Of a stretch of 64,000 bases of DNA, positions 1-9,206 are shown one piece after another (position 1 is the stretch's first letter; each line of letters starts with the position of its first letter). The stretch spans positions 186,001 to 250,000 of the forward strand of contig JADKJH010000005.1 in assembly GCA_016722505.1 (NCBI GenBank), written 5' to 3'. Source of the stretch: Holophagaceae bacterium. Its GTDB lineage: Bacteria > Acidobacteriota > Holophagae > Holophagales > Holophagaceae. The notes beneath the pieces were generated by a model. It was not told where the DNA came from and searched no databases. It was given only the letters and a program-made list of their open reading frames with translations. Both the position numbers and the translations under genes were made by a program.

Positions 1-1035
1 GAAGGGGATCGGAAGCTGGAGGACCGGGGCAAGGGCCGCGCCCAGCAGTGCTCCGATGACGAAGATCGGCGTCACCTCGCCGCCCTTGAACCCGAATCCG
101 ATGGTCACACAGGTGATGGCGAGCTTCGCTGCGAAGGCCCAAGGAGGCTGCGCGGCGTGCTGTTGAAAGATGGCATCCAAAAACGGAAGGCCCAGATTCA
201 GGTAGCCGTCTTCGCGCAAGAGCAAGAACAGGGCGATGACCGCCGCCCCGCCCGCCAGAGGACGCAGCATCCAGCGGTCTGCGAATTTCGCCTTCGTCCA
301 GGCCGCAAGGCGATGGGAAAACTCCGAAAACACGGCCGCGGTGAGGGCCACCGGCAACGCGAAAAGCGCCACCTTGAGACCCAAAGATCCGGTGAATCCA
401 GGCGCAGACACCGCGTAGCGGATGGGATCCGCGCCCAGGCCGCGGCAGGCCCAATTGGCGACCATCGAAGCCGCCGCGCAGATGACGATGCCCTCGTAGT
501 GCAGCTTGCCGATGGCGATGACTTCCATGCCGAAGATCGCGCCCGCGACGGGTGTCCCGAAGAGCGAGCCGAATCCCGCCGAAACACCCGCCATGAGCAG
601 CAGCCGCTGCCGCGAGTTGTTCAATCCCAGCCATGCGAACGGCAGCTTTCCCAATGAGCGCGCGAGGCTCGCGCCCATCTGGACGGCCGTGCCCTCGCGG
701 CCCGCGCTGCCTCCCCCGAGATGCGTGAGCAGCGTGCCGATGAGCACTAGCGGCGCCATGCGTGAAGGCACGCGACCTTTGAATTCCAGCACTTCATCTA
801 GGATCAATGACCCGCCACCTTCGGATTCCTTGCCGAAGCGCCGGTATATCCAGGCGGAGATGAGACCAAACAGCGGCAACAGCGCCAGTAACCAGAGATG
901 CTCTTGCCGGAGGCGGATAGTCCGCCCCAGCAGCCAGAGAAATCCTGCCGAGGCCGCGCCGGACAGCACTCCCACCGCCGAGCCCATGCCCAGATCCCAG
1001 GCGGTCCAACCCAACCGTCGCTTCAGGTTATCCAT
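1..1035 (-). CDS. CLC-F type fluoride/proton antiporter (C-terminus cut by window edge)
   Basis: Inner-membrane ClC-family transporter, predicted to expel fluoride in exchange for protons. The visible 345 codons are hydrophobic throughout and carry GREGT at residues 111-115 (the ClC GREGP equivalent), the segment GFGSLFGTPVAG (ClC GFAAAF-APLAG region), and GFKGGEVTP near the end. The chloride-coordinating GSGIP motif of ordinary ClC proteins is absent; the aligned stretch reads GGSLILDE (73-80). As I recall the family, this filter change together with GREGT marks the fluoride-specific CLC-F clade. The start is ATG at 1035 behind GGAGGC. A fluoride riboswitch lies directly upstream, which strongly supports fluoride as substrate. 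The family is usually about 400-430 aa, so roughly 60-80 residues lie outside the window. Confidence 0.9.
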   Translation of the reverse strand, partial: MDNLKRRLGWTAWDLGMGSAVGVLSGAASAGFLWLLGRTIRLRQEHLWLLALLPLFGLISAWIYRRFGKESEGGGSLILDEVLEFKGRVPSRMAPLVLIGTLLTHLGGGSAGREGTAVQMGASLARSLGKLPFAWLGLNNSRQRLLLMAGVSAGFGSLFGTPVAGAIFGMEVIAIGKLHYEGIVICAAASMVANWACRGLGADPIRYAVSAPGFTGSLGLKVALFALPVALTAAVFSEFSHRLAAWTKAKFADRWMLRPLAGGAAVIALFLLLREDGYLNLGLPFLDAIFQQHAAQPPWAFAAKLAITCVTIGFGFKGGEVTPIFVIGALLGAALAPVLQLPIPF

Positions 1036-1054
1036 GCCTACGCCTCCATCGAGT

Positions 1055-1107
1055 TCGCAGGCGCCATCAGCTCGGGGAGCGGTTATGAGGCGGACACCAT
1101 CGCCAGC
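1055..1107 (-). promoter_or_regulatory. Fluoride riboswitch (crcB motif)
   Basis: Read on the minus strand, this leader has the blocks GGCGATGGTGTCCGCC, then AACCGC, then GCTGATGGCGCCTGC, in the order and spacing of the crcB-motif aptamer (compare GGCGATGAGGCCCGCC / AACTGC / GCTGATGGCCTCTAC of the crystallised Thermotoga RNA, from memory). It ends about 20 nt before the start codon, so the ribosome-binding site GGAGGC lies immediately 3' of the aptamer. Translational control of the CLC-F gene is the simplest reading. No separate terminator hairpin with a T-run is visible between aptamer and gene. Confidence 0.88.
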
Positions 1108-1123
1108 AGTTGATAAGTCTTAA

Positions 1124-1129
1124 AGTATA
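1124..1129 (-). promoter_or_regulatory. Possible -10 box for the fluoride-riboswitch transcript
   Basis: TATACT on the minus strand lies about 17 nt upstream of the first base of the riboswitch, which would place the transcript start just before the aptamer. No convincing -35 hexamer is seen at 17 bp spacing, so this is only a positional suggestion. Confidence 0.3.
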
Positions 1130-1312
1130 GGATCGTGTCTTCGAAATCCCCAAAGCTACGACTGAAGGTGGCACTGGAAATCCAATCCCCCGCTGCTATC
1201 CTCTGTCGCTTCTCCGTTCCCGCCTATCGCGCGTGTACGCGCTCCTACTCGTTTCACTCGCTGAGGCGGGAACCCTCCTCCGCGTGGTTTATTTTCCCCA
1301 CAATAAACCCGG

Positions 1313-2683
1313 CTAAGCGCTCTCGAATTCGGCCGTGAAATGCCGCAGGTATTTGGCCTGCTTGACCATCTTCACGCCCTTCACTTCATGGGCCCGCGCT
1401 TTCAATTCGCAGATGGCTTCGGCGGCGTAGTCGAAATGGCTCTGGGTGTACATGCGGCGGGGAAAGGCCAGTCGCACCAGCTCCATCGCGCTGTAGGTTT
1501 CGGTGCCGTCGTCCATGCGCTTGCCGAACATGACGGAGCCGATCTCCACGCCCCGGATTCCGGCTTCCAGATACAGCGCGTTGGCGAGGCTCCAGGCGGG
1601 GTACTGGCCGGGGCTCAGATGTGGCAGGAAATCCTTGGCGTCCAGGTATACCGCATGGCCCCCGGTGGGCTCCACGATGGCGACGCCGCCCGCCTTCAAC
1701 TTTTCGCCCATGTACTCTGCGGTGCGCAGACGGTAGCGCAGGTAGTCCTCGTGCAAGCCCTCCTCCATCCCCACCGCCAGGGCTTCTAGATCGCGGCCCG
1801 CGAGACCGCCGTAGGTAGGGAATCCTTCGGTGAGGATGAGCAGGGTCTTGGCGGCCTCCACCCAGGTGCTATGGTTCAGCGCCAGGAAGCCGCCGATGTT
1901 CACCATGCCGTCCTTCTTGGCGCTCATCATGCAGCCGTCCGCCAGGCTGAAGATCTCCTGGGCGATGGATTTCACGCTGCGGTCCTGTTGGCCCTCTTCC
2001 CGCAGCTTGATGAACATGGAATTTTCCGCATAGCGGCAGACATCGAGGATCAGGGGTTTGTTGTAGCGGTTCAACAGCTCGCGATAGGCACGGAGGTTCG
2101 CCAGGCTCACGGGCTGGCCGCCGCCGCTATTGTTGGTGAGCGTCATCATGCCGAAGGGGATGCGATGGGCTTCGCGCTTGAGTAGATCCTCCACACGGAC
2201 AAGGTCGATGTTGCCCTTGAAGGGGTGGATGGTGCGGGGCTGCAGGCCTTCGGGGATCACCAGATCCACGGCTTCGGCCCCCTGGTATTCCAGGTTGGCG
2301 CGGGTGGTGTCGAAGTGGGTGTTGTTGGGGACGAGATCGCCTTTCTTCGTGGCCACGCTGAAGAAGATCCGCTCCGCCGCGCGGCCTTGGTGGGTGGGGA
2401 TGATGTGCTGGTAGCCGGTGAGGTCCTTCAGCACCGCTTCCAGGCGGAAAAAGGACTTGGAGCCCGCATAGCTCTCGTCGCCTTCCATGATGGCGCCCCA
2501 CTGCTTCGCGCTCATGGCGCCAGTGCCGCTATCGGTCAGGAAGTCCAGCAGCACGTGCTCTGCCGGAAGCAGGAAGACATTCAGTTTGGCCTCTTTGAGC
2601 CAGCCTTCGCGTTCAACGCGCGTGCTCATGCGGATGGGTTCCACAGCCTTGATGCGGAAGGGTTCAATGATGGTGTGGATCAT
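1313..2683 (-). CDS. tnaA: Tryptophanase (tryptophan indole-lyase)
   Basis: PLP enzyme splitting L-tryptophan into indole, pyruvate and ammonia; cytoplasmic. At 456 aa it aligns along its length with the tryptophanase/tyrosine phenol-lyase family: LTDSGTGAMS (49-58), DESYAGS (69-75), PTHQGR (96-101), TNNSGGGQPVS (183-193) and SAKKDGMV, with K257 as the Schiff-base lysine. Tryptophanase rather than tyrosine phenol-lyase is chosen because the C-terminal substrate region reads GIRGVEIGS and YTQSHFD, as in E. coli TnaA; tyrosine phenol-lyase has GVRSMERG and TYAHMD there. The start is ATG at 2683 with AGGTGA upstream. It lies downstream of fhs in the same direction, separated by about 200 bp holding a likely terminator, so it probably has its own promoter. 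Confidence 0.92.
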   Translation of the reverse strand: MIHTIIEPFRIKAVEPIRMSTRVEREGWLKEAKLNVFLLPAEHVLLDFLTDSGTGAMSAKQWGAIMEGDESYAGSKSFFRLEAVLKDLTGYQHIIPTHQGRAAERIFFSVATKKGDLVPNNTHFDTTRANLEYQGAEAVDLVIPEGLQPRTIHPFKGNIDLVRVEDLLKREAHRIPFGMMTLTNNSGGGQPVSLANLRAYRELLNRYNKPLILDVCRYAENSMFIKLREEGQQDRSVKSIAQEIFSLADGCMMSAKKDGMVNIGGFLALNHSTWVEAAKTLLILTEGFPTYGGLAGRDLEALAVGMEEGLHEDYLRYRLRTAEYMGEKLKAGGVAIVEPTGGHAVYLDAKDFLPHLSPGQYPAWSLANALYLEAGIRGVEIGSVMFGKRMDDGTETYSAMELVRLAFPRRMYTQSHFDYAAEAICELKARAHEVKGVKMVKQAKYLRHFTAEFESA

Positions 2684-2748
2684 GGGTCACCTGAAAATGG
2701 GAATTGGGACGCCCACCCCGGAGGGTGCGGATATCGTTCGACAGCCAT
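2680..2748 (-). other. Candidate 22-codon leader ORF before tnaA (TnaC-like features, speculative)
   Basis: An ATG-initiated ORF of 22 codons ends in Asp-Pro-TGA and has a single Trp at position 12; the TGA overlaps the tnaA start as ATGA. E. coli TnaC also has one essential Trp12 and a final Pro before UGA, but its Trp-Pro spacing is 12 residues rather than 10, and it lies about 200 nt from tnaA rather than touching it. There is no good Shine-Dalgarno in front, and the same frame stays open further upstream, so chance is quite possible. Confidence 0.2.
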
Positions 2749-2844
2749 GGACCGCTTCAGGCCGCGGCTTCCCCACAGGCAGACCTGGCCTCGTGCTCCG
2801 CGCGCCGGTTCTTCTGTCGGCATCCAGGATTCATCCGAGACCTC

Positions 2845-2886
2845 TGTTAAAAACGATAACGAGGGTTGGGGCGAGAGGCCAACCCT
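2845..2886 (-). terminator. Probable terminator after fhs
   Basis: Just past the fhs stop, the minus strand reads AGGGTTGG, a 9-nt loop, CCAACCCT (perfect 8-bp stem) and then, after a short gap, TTTTT. The gap between stem and T-run is longer than ideal. A second partial stem (CCTC-GTTA with TAAC-A-GAGG) overlaps the T-run. Confidence 0.5.
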
Positions 2887-2890
2887 GTAT

Positions 2891-4764
2891 TTAAAACAAA
2901 CCGATGATCCGGCCGGTCTCCATGTCCACGTCCACATCGTAGAACCCCGGTCGTGTGGGGAGGCCGGGCATGGTGCTCATCTTCCCCAGCAATGCGTATA
3001 GGAAGCCGGCGCCCACCGAAGCCCGCATGTCTCGCACAGGGATGCGGAAGCCCTTGGGGGCGCCTTTCAGCGCCGGGTCATGGCTAAGGCTCAGATGGGT
3101 CTTGGCCATGCAGATTGGCAGCCGATCAAAGCCCAGGCGTGTGTACTCGGCGATTTGCACTTCAGCTTCATGTGAATAATCCACGCCATCAGCGCCGTAG
3201 ATTTCCGTCGCCACAAATTCGATTTTCTCTTTGATGGTGGCTTCCAGCGGGTACAGAAAATGGAAATCATTGGGCTGGTTCGCTGCACGCATAACCGCTT
3301 CCGCCAGTTCCACGGCTCCTTCTCCGCCCTCTGCCCAGACTCGGCAGACAACGGCTTCGGCGGCGCCATGTTCCAGGGCCGCCTTACACACCAGCGCCTG
3401 TTCCGCCTTGGAGTCCGTGGCGAATCCGTTGACCGCCACCACCACCGGCACGCCGAATTTTCGTGCGATGGAAATGTGATGGAAGAGATTGGGAAGCCCC
3501 TTCCCTACCAGCTCCAGATCCTCTTTCAGATACACCGGATCAAGATTTTTCCAGCGACGACCTTGGGGCCGCCGCCATGCATTTTGAGCGCCCGGATGGT
3601 GGCCACCATCACCACCGCGTCGGGCACCAAGCCGGACGTGCGGCACTTGATGTCGAAGAATTTCTCCATGCCCATGTCGGCGCCGAAGCCTGATTCGGTC
3701 ACCACGTAGTCCGCCAGTTTCAAGGCGATCTGGTCGGCCAGGATGGAGCTATTGCCATGCGCGATATTGGCAAAAGGTCCGGCGTGCACCAACACGGGCG
3801 TTCCTTCGAGGGTCTGCATAAGGGTCGGCTTGAGCGCGTCCCGCATGAGCACCGTCATGGCGCCTGCCACTCCGAGGTCCTCGGTGGTGACGGCTTCGCA
3901 GCTGCTGTTGAGACCCACCACGATACGCCCGAGGCGGATGCGCATATCCGCAAGGCTCGTGGTGAGGGCCAGGATCGCCATGATTTCACTGGCCACAGTG
4001 ATGTCAAAGCCCGACTCGCGGGAAAATTCCCGTTCTTCGGGGCCGCGCCCGATGGTCACGCCCCGCAGAAAACGGTCACTGGTGTCCAACACGCGGCGCC
4101 AGGTGATCCGAGCCGGATCCAGGTCAAGGCGCACAAACCGTCGCCGTTCTTCAGGCGTTAGGGATTCCGGGTCGGACTTGAAGACTCCCAGGCGCATCAA
4201 GCGCCCGCGCATATTGGCGGACCAGTGCCGCAGACCCGTTTCATCCTTTGGACAGAGACGCTCGAACAGCTCCTCATCGCTGAGCTTGGCTTCGTGCAGG
4301 ATCCGCGCGTCGAGGGCTGCGGCGGCCAGATTGTGGGCCGCTGTGATGGCGTGGATGTCACCCGTGAGGTGGAGATTGAACTCCTCCATGGGAATCACTT
4401 GGCTGTAGCCTCCGCCCGCAGCGCCCCCCTTGATGCCAAAGGTCGGGCCCTGGCTGGGTTGGCGGAGGCAGGTGATGACCTTGCGTCCGAGCTGGGCTCC
4501 CAAAGCCTGGCTCAGGCCCACGGTGACGGTGGTTTTACCTTCACCCAAAGGTGTCGGTGTGATGGCGGTGACATCGATGTATTTTCCGCTGGGCTGGTGG
4601 CTCAACCGCTCGAGCACTTCAAGCTTCACCTTGGCCTTGTAGGGGCCGTATAACTCGACATCGTGTGCTTCCAGCCCTAATTCCCCAGCGATTTCCAGGA
4701 TGGGCCGGGCCTCGGCGCCCTGCGCGATTTCCAGGTCAGAAGGCACGGGGGTTTTTCGGGCCAT
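2891..4764 (-). CDS. fhs: Formate-tetrahydrofolate ligase, broken by a 1-nt shift
   Basis: ATP-dependent formylation of tetrahydrofolate to 10-formyl-THF, feeding one-carbon metabolism. The N-terminal part contains the ATP-binding segment PTPLGEGKTT and the PSQGPTFGIKGGAAGGG region; the C-terminal part runs from NLDPVYLKEDLELVGKGLPN to the stop. The two parts lie in different frames and join at an A5 run (3546-3550); one extra A restores a 624-aa protein. This is longer than the usual 555-560 aa bacterial enzyme: it has the insert seen in animal/fungal C1-THF synthase domains (FERLCP...RRLDLDPARITWRRVLDTSDRFLR region). ATG 4764 is chosen because it follows GGGAGCG and begins MARKTPVPSDLEIAQ, matching family N-termini. 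The shift is most likely a sequence error. Confidence 0.88.
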
Positions 4765-4957
4765 GTGGACGCTCCCATGCATTGGGTGGATCGCAGCCGA
4801 GAAACCCATTGATGCTCCCTGGAAATATCGGCCTTCCTTAAATTTAGGCTCCAATGGACCTTAGGCCATGGCGTATTGACCTACAGCACAAAGGGGACAG
4901 GGAGCAAGAACCGAAAAAGGAATAGCGAAATAAAGACGAATGCCATAAACTTCCACC

Positions 4958-6325
4958 ATGGCTAAAAGCACACCGGTTTTCGAATGCACGGCCTGCGGAA
5001 CCCGGTTCCCCAAGGCAATGGGGAAATGCACGAACTGTGGCGCCTGGGACAGCATCGAAGAGGTGCGGGGCTCCTTGAAACGCGATCTACAGCGCACCCG
5101 CAGCTCATTCGCGCAAGGACACTACAACGGCCCAGTGGCCATTCTCGATGTGGAAATCACCGAAACGGAACGCACCGCCACGGGACTTGTGGAGCTGGAT
5201 CGCGTGCTGGGCGGCGGTGTTGTGCCAGGCATGGTGGTGCTGCTGGGGGGCGAACCTGGCATCGGCAAATCAACACTGGTGCTGCAATGGGCCGCCACGG
5301 AACCAGGCCTCGTGCTCTATGCCAGCGGCGAAGAAAGCGAGCGTCAGATCAAGCTCCGCGCACAACGTTTGGGGACTGAAAATCCTGGCATCCACCTGCT
5401 CGCGGAAACCGATGTGCGCATCATCCTGGAAGAGGCCGAACGCATGAAGCCGGCCCTGCTGTTGATTGATTCCATCCAGACCCTGTTCGATCCGGATTTC
5501 GAAAGCAGCGCGGGGTCCGTCAGCCAGGTGCGCGGCTGTGCGCAACTGCTCACCCGCTGGGCCAAAGCCACCGGGACGCCCCTCGTGCTGGTCGGCCACG
5601 TCACAAAAGACGGTAGCCTGGCAGGCCCCAAAGTATTGGAGCATCTGGTGGATACGGTGCTGGCCTTCGAAGGCGACCGCCACCACCATCACCGCCTGCT
5701 GCGGAGCCTGAAGAATAGATTTGGCGCCGCTTTTGAATTGGGTGTTTTCGCCATGACTGAGCGGGGTCTCGTGGCCGCCGAAGGCAATCCATTTTTTCTT
5801 GACGCCGAGCCACGGCCCGGTTGCGCTGCCACAGTGGTTCTGAGCGGCACACGGCCCATGGTGGTGGAGATCCAGGCGCTCGTTGCATCCGCAGGGCTTG
5901 GGATCCCCCGTCGAACCGCCTTGGGCATTGATGGACAACGGTTAGCCATGCTCTGCGCGGTAGCCGAGCGACGCGGTGGAATCCAACTGCATGATCGCGA
6001 TGTCTACGTGAACGTGGCTGGAGGTCTCGAGATCGAAGATCCAGCCGCGGACCTGGCGGTGCTGGCGGCTCTGACGAGCAGCGCCACTGGGCGCCTGCTC
6101 GCCGAAAAAAGCCTGTTCATGGGTGAAGTCGGACTCACCGGAGAAGTCCGCCCCATCGCTCAGCTTCCCTTGCGATTACAGGAAGGCGCCCGCCTCGGTT
6201 TTTCCTGCGCTGTCGTACCGAAGGTGGGCCTCGAAGGCAAAGCGCCCATCGAAGTAATGCCAGAGACCAGCGTCGAGCGGCTGCGGGGGAAGGCAGGGCT
6301 GCGGCATTCTGCCGAAGAAGAATGA
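4958..6325 (+). CDS. radA: DNA repair protein RadA
   Basis: RecA-like ATPase and branch-migration helicase aiding homologous recombination. The 455-aa protein shows the full RadA order: a zinc finger C10-x2-C13...C24-x2-C27, Walker A GGEPGIGKST (97-106), the RadA signature KNRFG (about 252-256), and a C-terminal Lon-protease-like domain (YVNVAGGLEIEDPAADLA through EVGLTGEVRPI). Length is normal for the family. It is divergently transcribed from fhs; the 193-bp gap between them must hold both promoters. It converges on the DUF1684 gene with only 16 bp between stops. Confidence 0.96.
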   Translation: MAKSTPVFECTACGTRFPKAMGKCTNCGAWDSIEEVRGSLKRDLQRTRSSFAQGHYNGPVAILDVEITETERTATGLVELDRVLGGGVVPGMVVLLGGEPGIGKSTLVLQWAATEPGLVLYASGEESERQIKLRAQRLGTENPGIHLLAETDVRIILEEAERMKPALLLIDSIQTLFDPDFESSAGSVSQVRGCAQLLTRWAKATGTPLVLVGHVTKDGSLAGPKVLEHLVDTVLAFEGDRHHHHRLLRSLKNRFGAAFELGVFAMTERGLVAAEGNPFFLDAEPRPGCAATVVLSGTRPMVVEIQALVASAGLGIPRRTALGIDGQRLAMLCAVAERRGGIQLHDRDVYVNVAGGLEIEDPAADLAVLAALTSSATGRLLAEKSLFMGEVGLTGEVRPIAQLPLRLQEGARLGFSCAVVPKVGLEGKAPIEVMPETSVERLRGKAGLRHSAEEE

Positions 6326-6341
6326 ATGCCAGCAAATTGAA

Positions 6342-7257
6342 TCAGTGATGCCCGTAATTCTTCTCCCCGGCCTTCACCGCGATCGGAAGCCGGTTCTGCT
6401 GGGGTGGTAGCGGGCAGGTGGCGAAGGGCGTGAAGACGCAGGGCGGATTGTAGGCCCGGTTGAAATCCAGGGTGACCTTGCCTTCCTTCGGCATGGCGGC
6501 ATAGAGGAAACGCCCCGCCGGGTAGGTACCCTTCCCACTTGTCTTATCGCGGAATATGAAGAACAGCTGCGGATCCGCCGGGTCTTCAATGACAGGCTCC
6601 AGCGTCAGTTCCTTCCCGCGCAATTTAAATTTGACGTAACCCGGAGCCTGCATGGTCTCCGTGGTGCCCAGCACCGTAAGGGATTTGGACATCCTTGGGC
6701 TTTTCATAGGGAACGAACTGGGCATCCACCCGGAAAGTTGGATTCGCGGGATAGGAAGCAATGCCTTTGAAGTTGAGCCGGACTGGACTGTTGGAATCCT
6801 TCACCCGGATGCCAAAGCGGTCTCCCCTTTTGATCACATAAAACGAAAGATCTCCCAGCGTGAGGACATCCGGTTTGCCTTCCGCATCGCTCTTCAAGGC
6901 TTGATCCACATCCGCCTCCACGGACTTGCCATTCAGGTTCACGCCGCTGCCCGGAGCCGCTTTCACTTTCACGACTCCATGCTCGAGCACAAAAAGACCA
7001 GCCTTGGCGGGAGCTTTCTTCTGAGGCAGTGGAACAGCGTTGGATGGGTCCGAACCGAAAGGATTCTCGCCTTCGGCCAGCCAGCTCAATCCCACCAGCG
7101 TGAGCCATCCGTTTTCACGGCTCAGGCTGTCATGTCTCGTCTTGCGCCACTGCTCCAACTCCTTGAAAAACGCAGTCTGCTTCACGCCCTCGGATGACAT
7201 CGATGCGCCGATTGGGGTCACAACGGCGGGCGGCATGGCAAGCGGAATCATCGGCAT
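6342..7257 (-). CDS. DUF1684 family protein, broken by a 1-nt shift
   Basis: Conserved protein of unknown biochemical role. The first part has NGWLTLVGLSWLAEGENPFGSD and ends its good frame near YEKPKDVQ; the second part resumes with SLTVLGTT and contains the family hallmark FNRAYNPPCVFTPFATCPLP. The frames join near 6680-6686, where removing one base (from the AAA or CCC run of the coding strand) restores about 304 residues. ATG 7257 is preferred over the upstream ATG at 7278 because CAGGAGA lies 5 nt before it. The N-terminus (MPMIPLAMPPAVVTPIG) is hydrophobic but not a clear signal peptide. A sequence error is likelier than a true pseudogene. Confidence 0.8.
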
Positions 7258-7358
7258 AGCAATCTCCTGGGGGCGCAAGAACGGCCACCGATCCTATTTT
7301 TGTATTGTCCAGGCCTCTTGTGGCTGATTTAGTTTTCCCGGCTTGCCGCGGCTGCTGC

Positions 7359-9079
7359 CTAGCGGCCCTGCAATCCCGGGTCCTGGGTGAGCTCCTCGAT
7401 GAGATCATGCACGCTCATCATGTCCTTGAGGCGGGCGCCATTGCTGCCGGAAAAGAAGAGCCCGCTCTCGCGGTCCCCGTGCCAAGCATCCGCCAAGCGA
7501 TCTGCAATGCAATAGCCGACCTCCATGGCGCCTTTGCCGTGGCCACAAGGTGTAAGGCATTGGCTCACGCAACGAATTTGAGGCGCGGTGCCTTCTTCCA
7601 TGCGGGACTGCAGCGCTGTGCGCACTCCGCGGGCGGGCATTCCCACGGGCGACTTCATCAGGACGATGTCATCGGCTTCCGCTTTCAGAATCGTTTCTTT
7701 GAAGTTGGGGTGGGCGTCACATTCAAAGGTGCCGATGAAGCGTGTGCCCATCTGCACACCGGATGCGCCTAGCGCCAGGAAACGCATGATGTCAGCGCGG
7801 TCCCATACACCACCGGCCACCAGCACGGGGAAATCCCCCCAGTTATCCCGCTCCGCGAGCACCGAGGGCAGCAGGTTCTCGATGGTGAAAGCAGGGTCCA
7901 CGCATTGTTCAGGGCTGAAGCCCTGGTGGCCGCCGCTTTCGGGGCCTTCCAGCACCACCGCATCTGGCAATCGCCCATATTTCCGTTGCCACTGCTTGCA
8001 GATGACACTCAAGGCGCGTGCGGAGGAAACGATCGGCACCAGCGCCACATCCGCATCCCCACATATCCTGGCAAAGCCAAGGGCAGCCCTGCGCCAGATA
8101 CGATCATTTGCGCGCCAGCCGCCACCGCGGCCCGCACCGTGGCCTCGTAACCTTCGATGGCGCACAGGATGTTGACGCCCACGGCGCCTCGGCCTTCGGC
8201 CCGCTCCAACGCGGCGTGCAGGATGGTTGCAAGGGCTTCGGGTGGATTCAAAGAGGACGTCCCGTCAGGTCTGCCGAACCTCTGAGGACTGCGGGCAGAA
8301 GGGTGGTAGCCAGTTCCGATGGCTGATACTAGGCCTACGCAACCTTCTCGCGCCACGGCCCCCGCAAGGCCCTCCCAGGACACGCCCACGCCCATCCCGC
8401 CCTGTTGGATGGGATAGGACAAATCCAGATTGCGGATCCGCAAGCGAGACATATTACCTGGACCTTTTCGCAATAGCATCTGATCGGTCCGATCTAGGCC
8501 CTCCATCAACCGCGAGGTGAATTGCGGCAAAGAAGGCTCATCAAGGAGCACCGGTGACCGGGGTTGAAGGGCGAAAGCGCCTGCTTCCATGCCTTGCCGC
8601 GCCTGGGCTTCATTTTCAGCGATGGCGAGAATCGGCAATCCATGATGATTCAACGACTGGACCTTGTCAGCGGGCGCCAATAAGGCCGATGCGCCCTGGG
8701 CGCGAGCCTGGCTGGCTTCCTCCTCGTTCGCAACCGCCACAATGCGGGGGACATTAATTCCTAACAGGGCTTGCATCGCCGGTGGAAGTTCAGCCGTATG
8801 CAGCAAGAAGGCCACACCTGCTTCCCTTGCCGCCGCAAGAACCCCATCGGTGCCACCGCGAAGCCCCCGTAGATCAAGTCCAAGTTTGGCATTGCCTCGC
8901 ACTGAAGCCGCTAATTCCTGCAAACGCTCTTTCAGCCGTGCCGCATCCGGGAATGCCTCGGTCCGCGGCAAGGCCCACCCGCCAGCCCTAAGAAATGTCG
9001 CGCTCAGATCCAAAGCGCCAGGGGCTTGCCATCCCTGAAGAACAGCGCTTGCATCATCTGCGAATAGGTATTTGGCCAT
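7359..9079 (-). CDS. Nitronate monooxygenase-like FMN enzyme, broken by a 1-nt shift
   Basis: TIM-barrel flavoprotein of the nitronate monooxygenase / 2-nitropropane dioxygenase family. A family core starts near residue 220 (YPIQQGGMGVGVSWEGLAGAV) and includes VNILCAIEG, VLEGPESGGHQG, GGVWDRADIMRFLALGASGVQMGTRF and a Cys-rich C-terminus (CVSQCLTPCGHGKG). An N-terminal half of about 220 residues (MAKYLFADDASAVLQGWQAPG...) is unusual and looks like a degenerate barrel. The frames join at the G4 run (8057-8060 on plus): one extra G gives PGYVGDADVALVP and a protein of about 573 aa. The start ATG 9079 has GGAGG 5 nt upstream. The substrate is uncertain; an enoyl-reductase role cannot be excluded. 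Confidence 0.8.
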
Positions 9080-9206
9080 TCAGGCCTCCAGAGGAGACGG
9101 ACACCGGCAAGCGGGACGCATCCATCCACAATGATGGACCCTCCCGGTGATCATGGACACGGAATTCATGCGCTTACAATTGCAAGGATCAACCTGGGGA
9201 GCGCTT

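Noticed and set aside
1135..1338. 67-codon plus-strand frame between the CLC-F and tnaA genes
   Set aside because: No ribosome site, no recognisable composition, and it runs into the end of tnaA on the other strand. The 1116-1312 gap otherwise shows only the possible riboswitch promoter.
2680..2937. 85-codon minus-strand frame spanning the fhs-tnaA gap
   Set aside because: It starts inside fhs, crosses the likely fhs terminator and looks like random translation. Only its last 22 codons were kept, as a speculative leader.
3540..3555. Programmed -1 frameshifting in fhs or gap at their A5 runs
   Set aside because: Neither site forms an X XXY YYZ slippery heptamer in the zero frame. The same kind of break occurs in many unrelated genes of the window, so errors are more likely.
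4765..4957. ZTP or THF riboswitch in front of fhs
   Set aside because: The conserved blocks of either aptamer could not be found in the leader; only a weak CAATGGGT hairpin is present.
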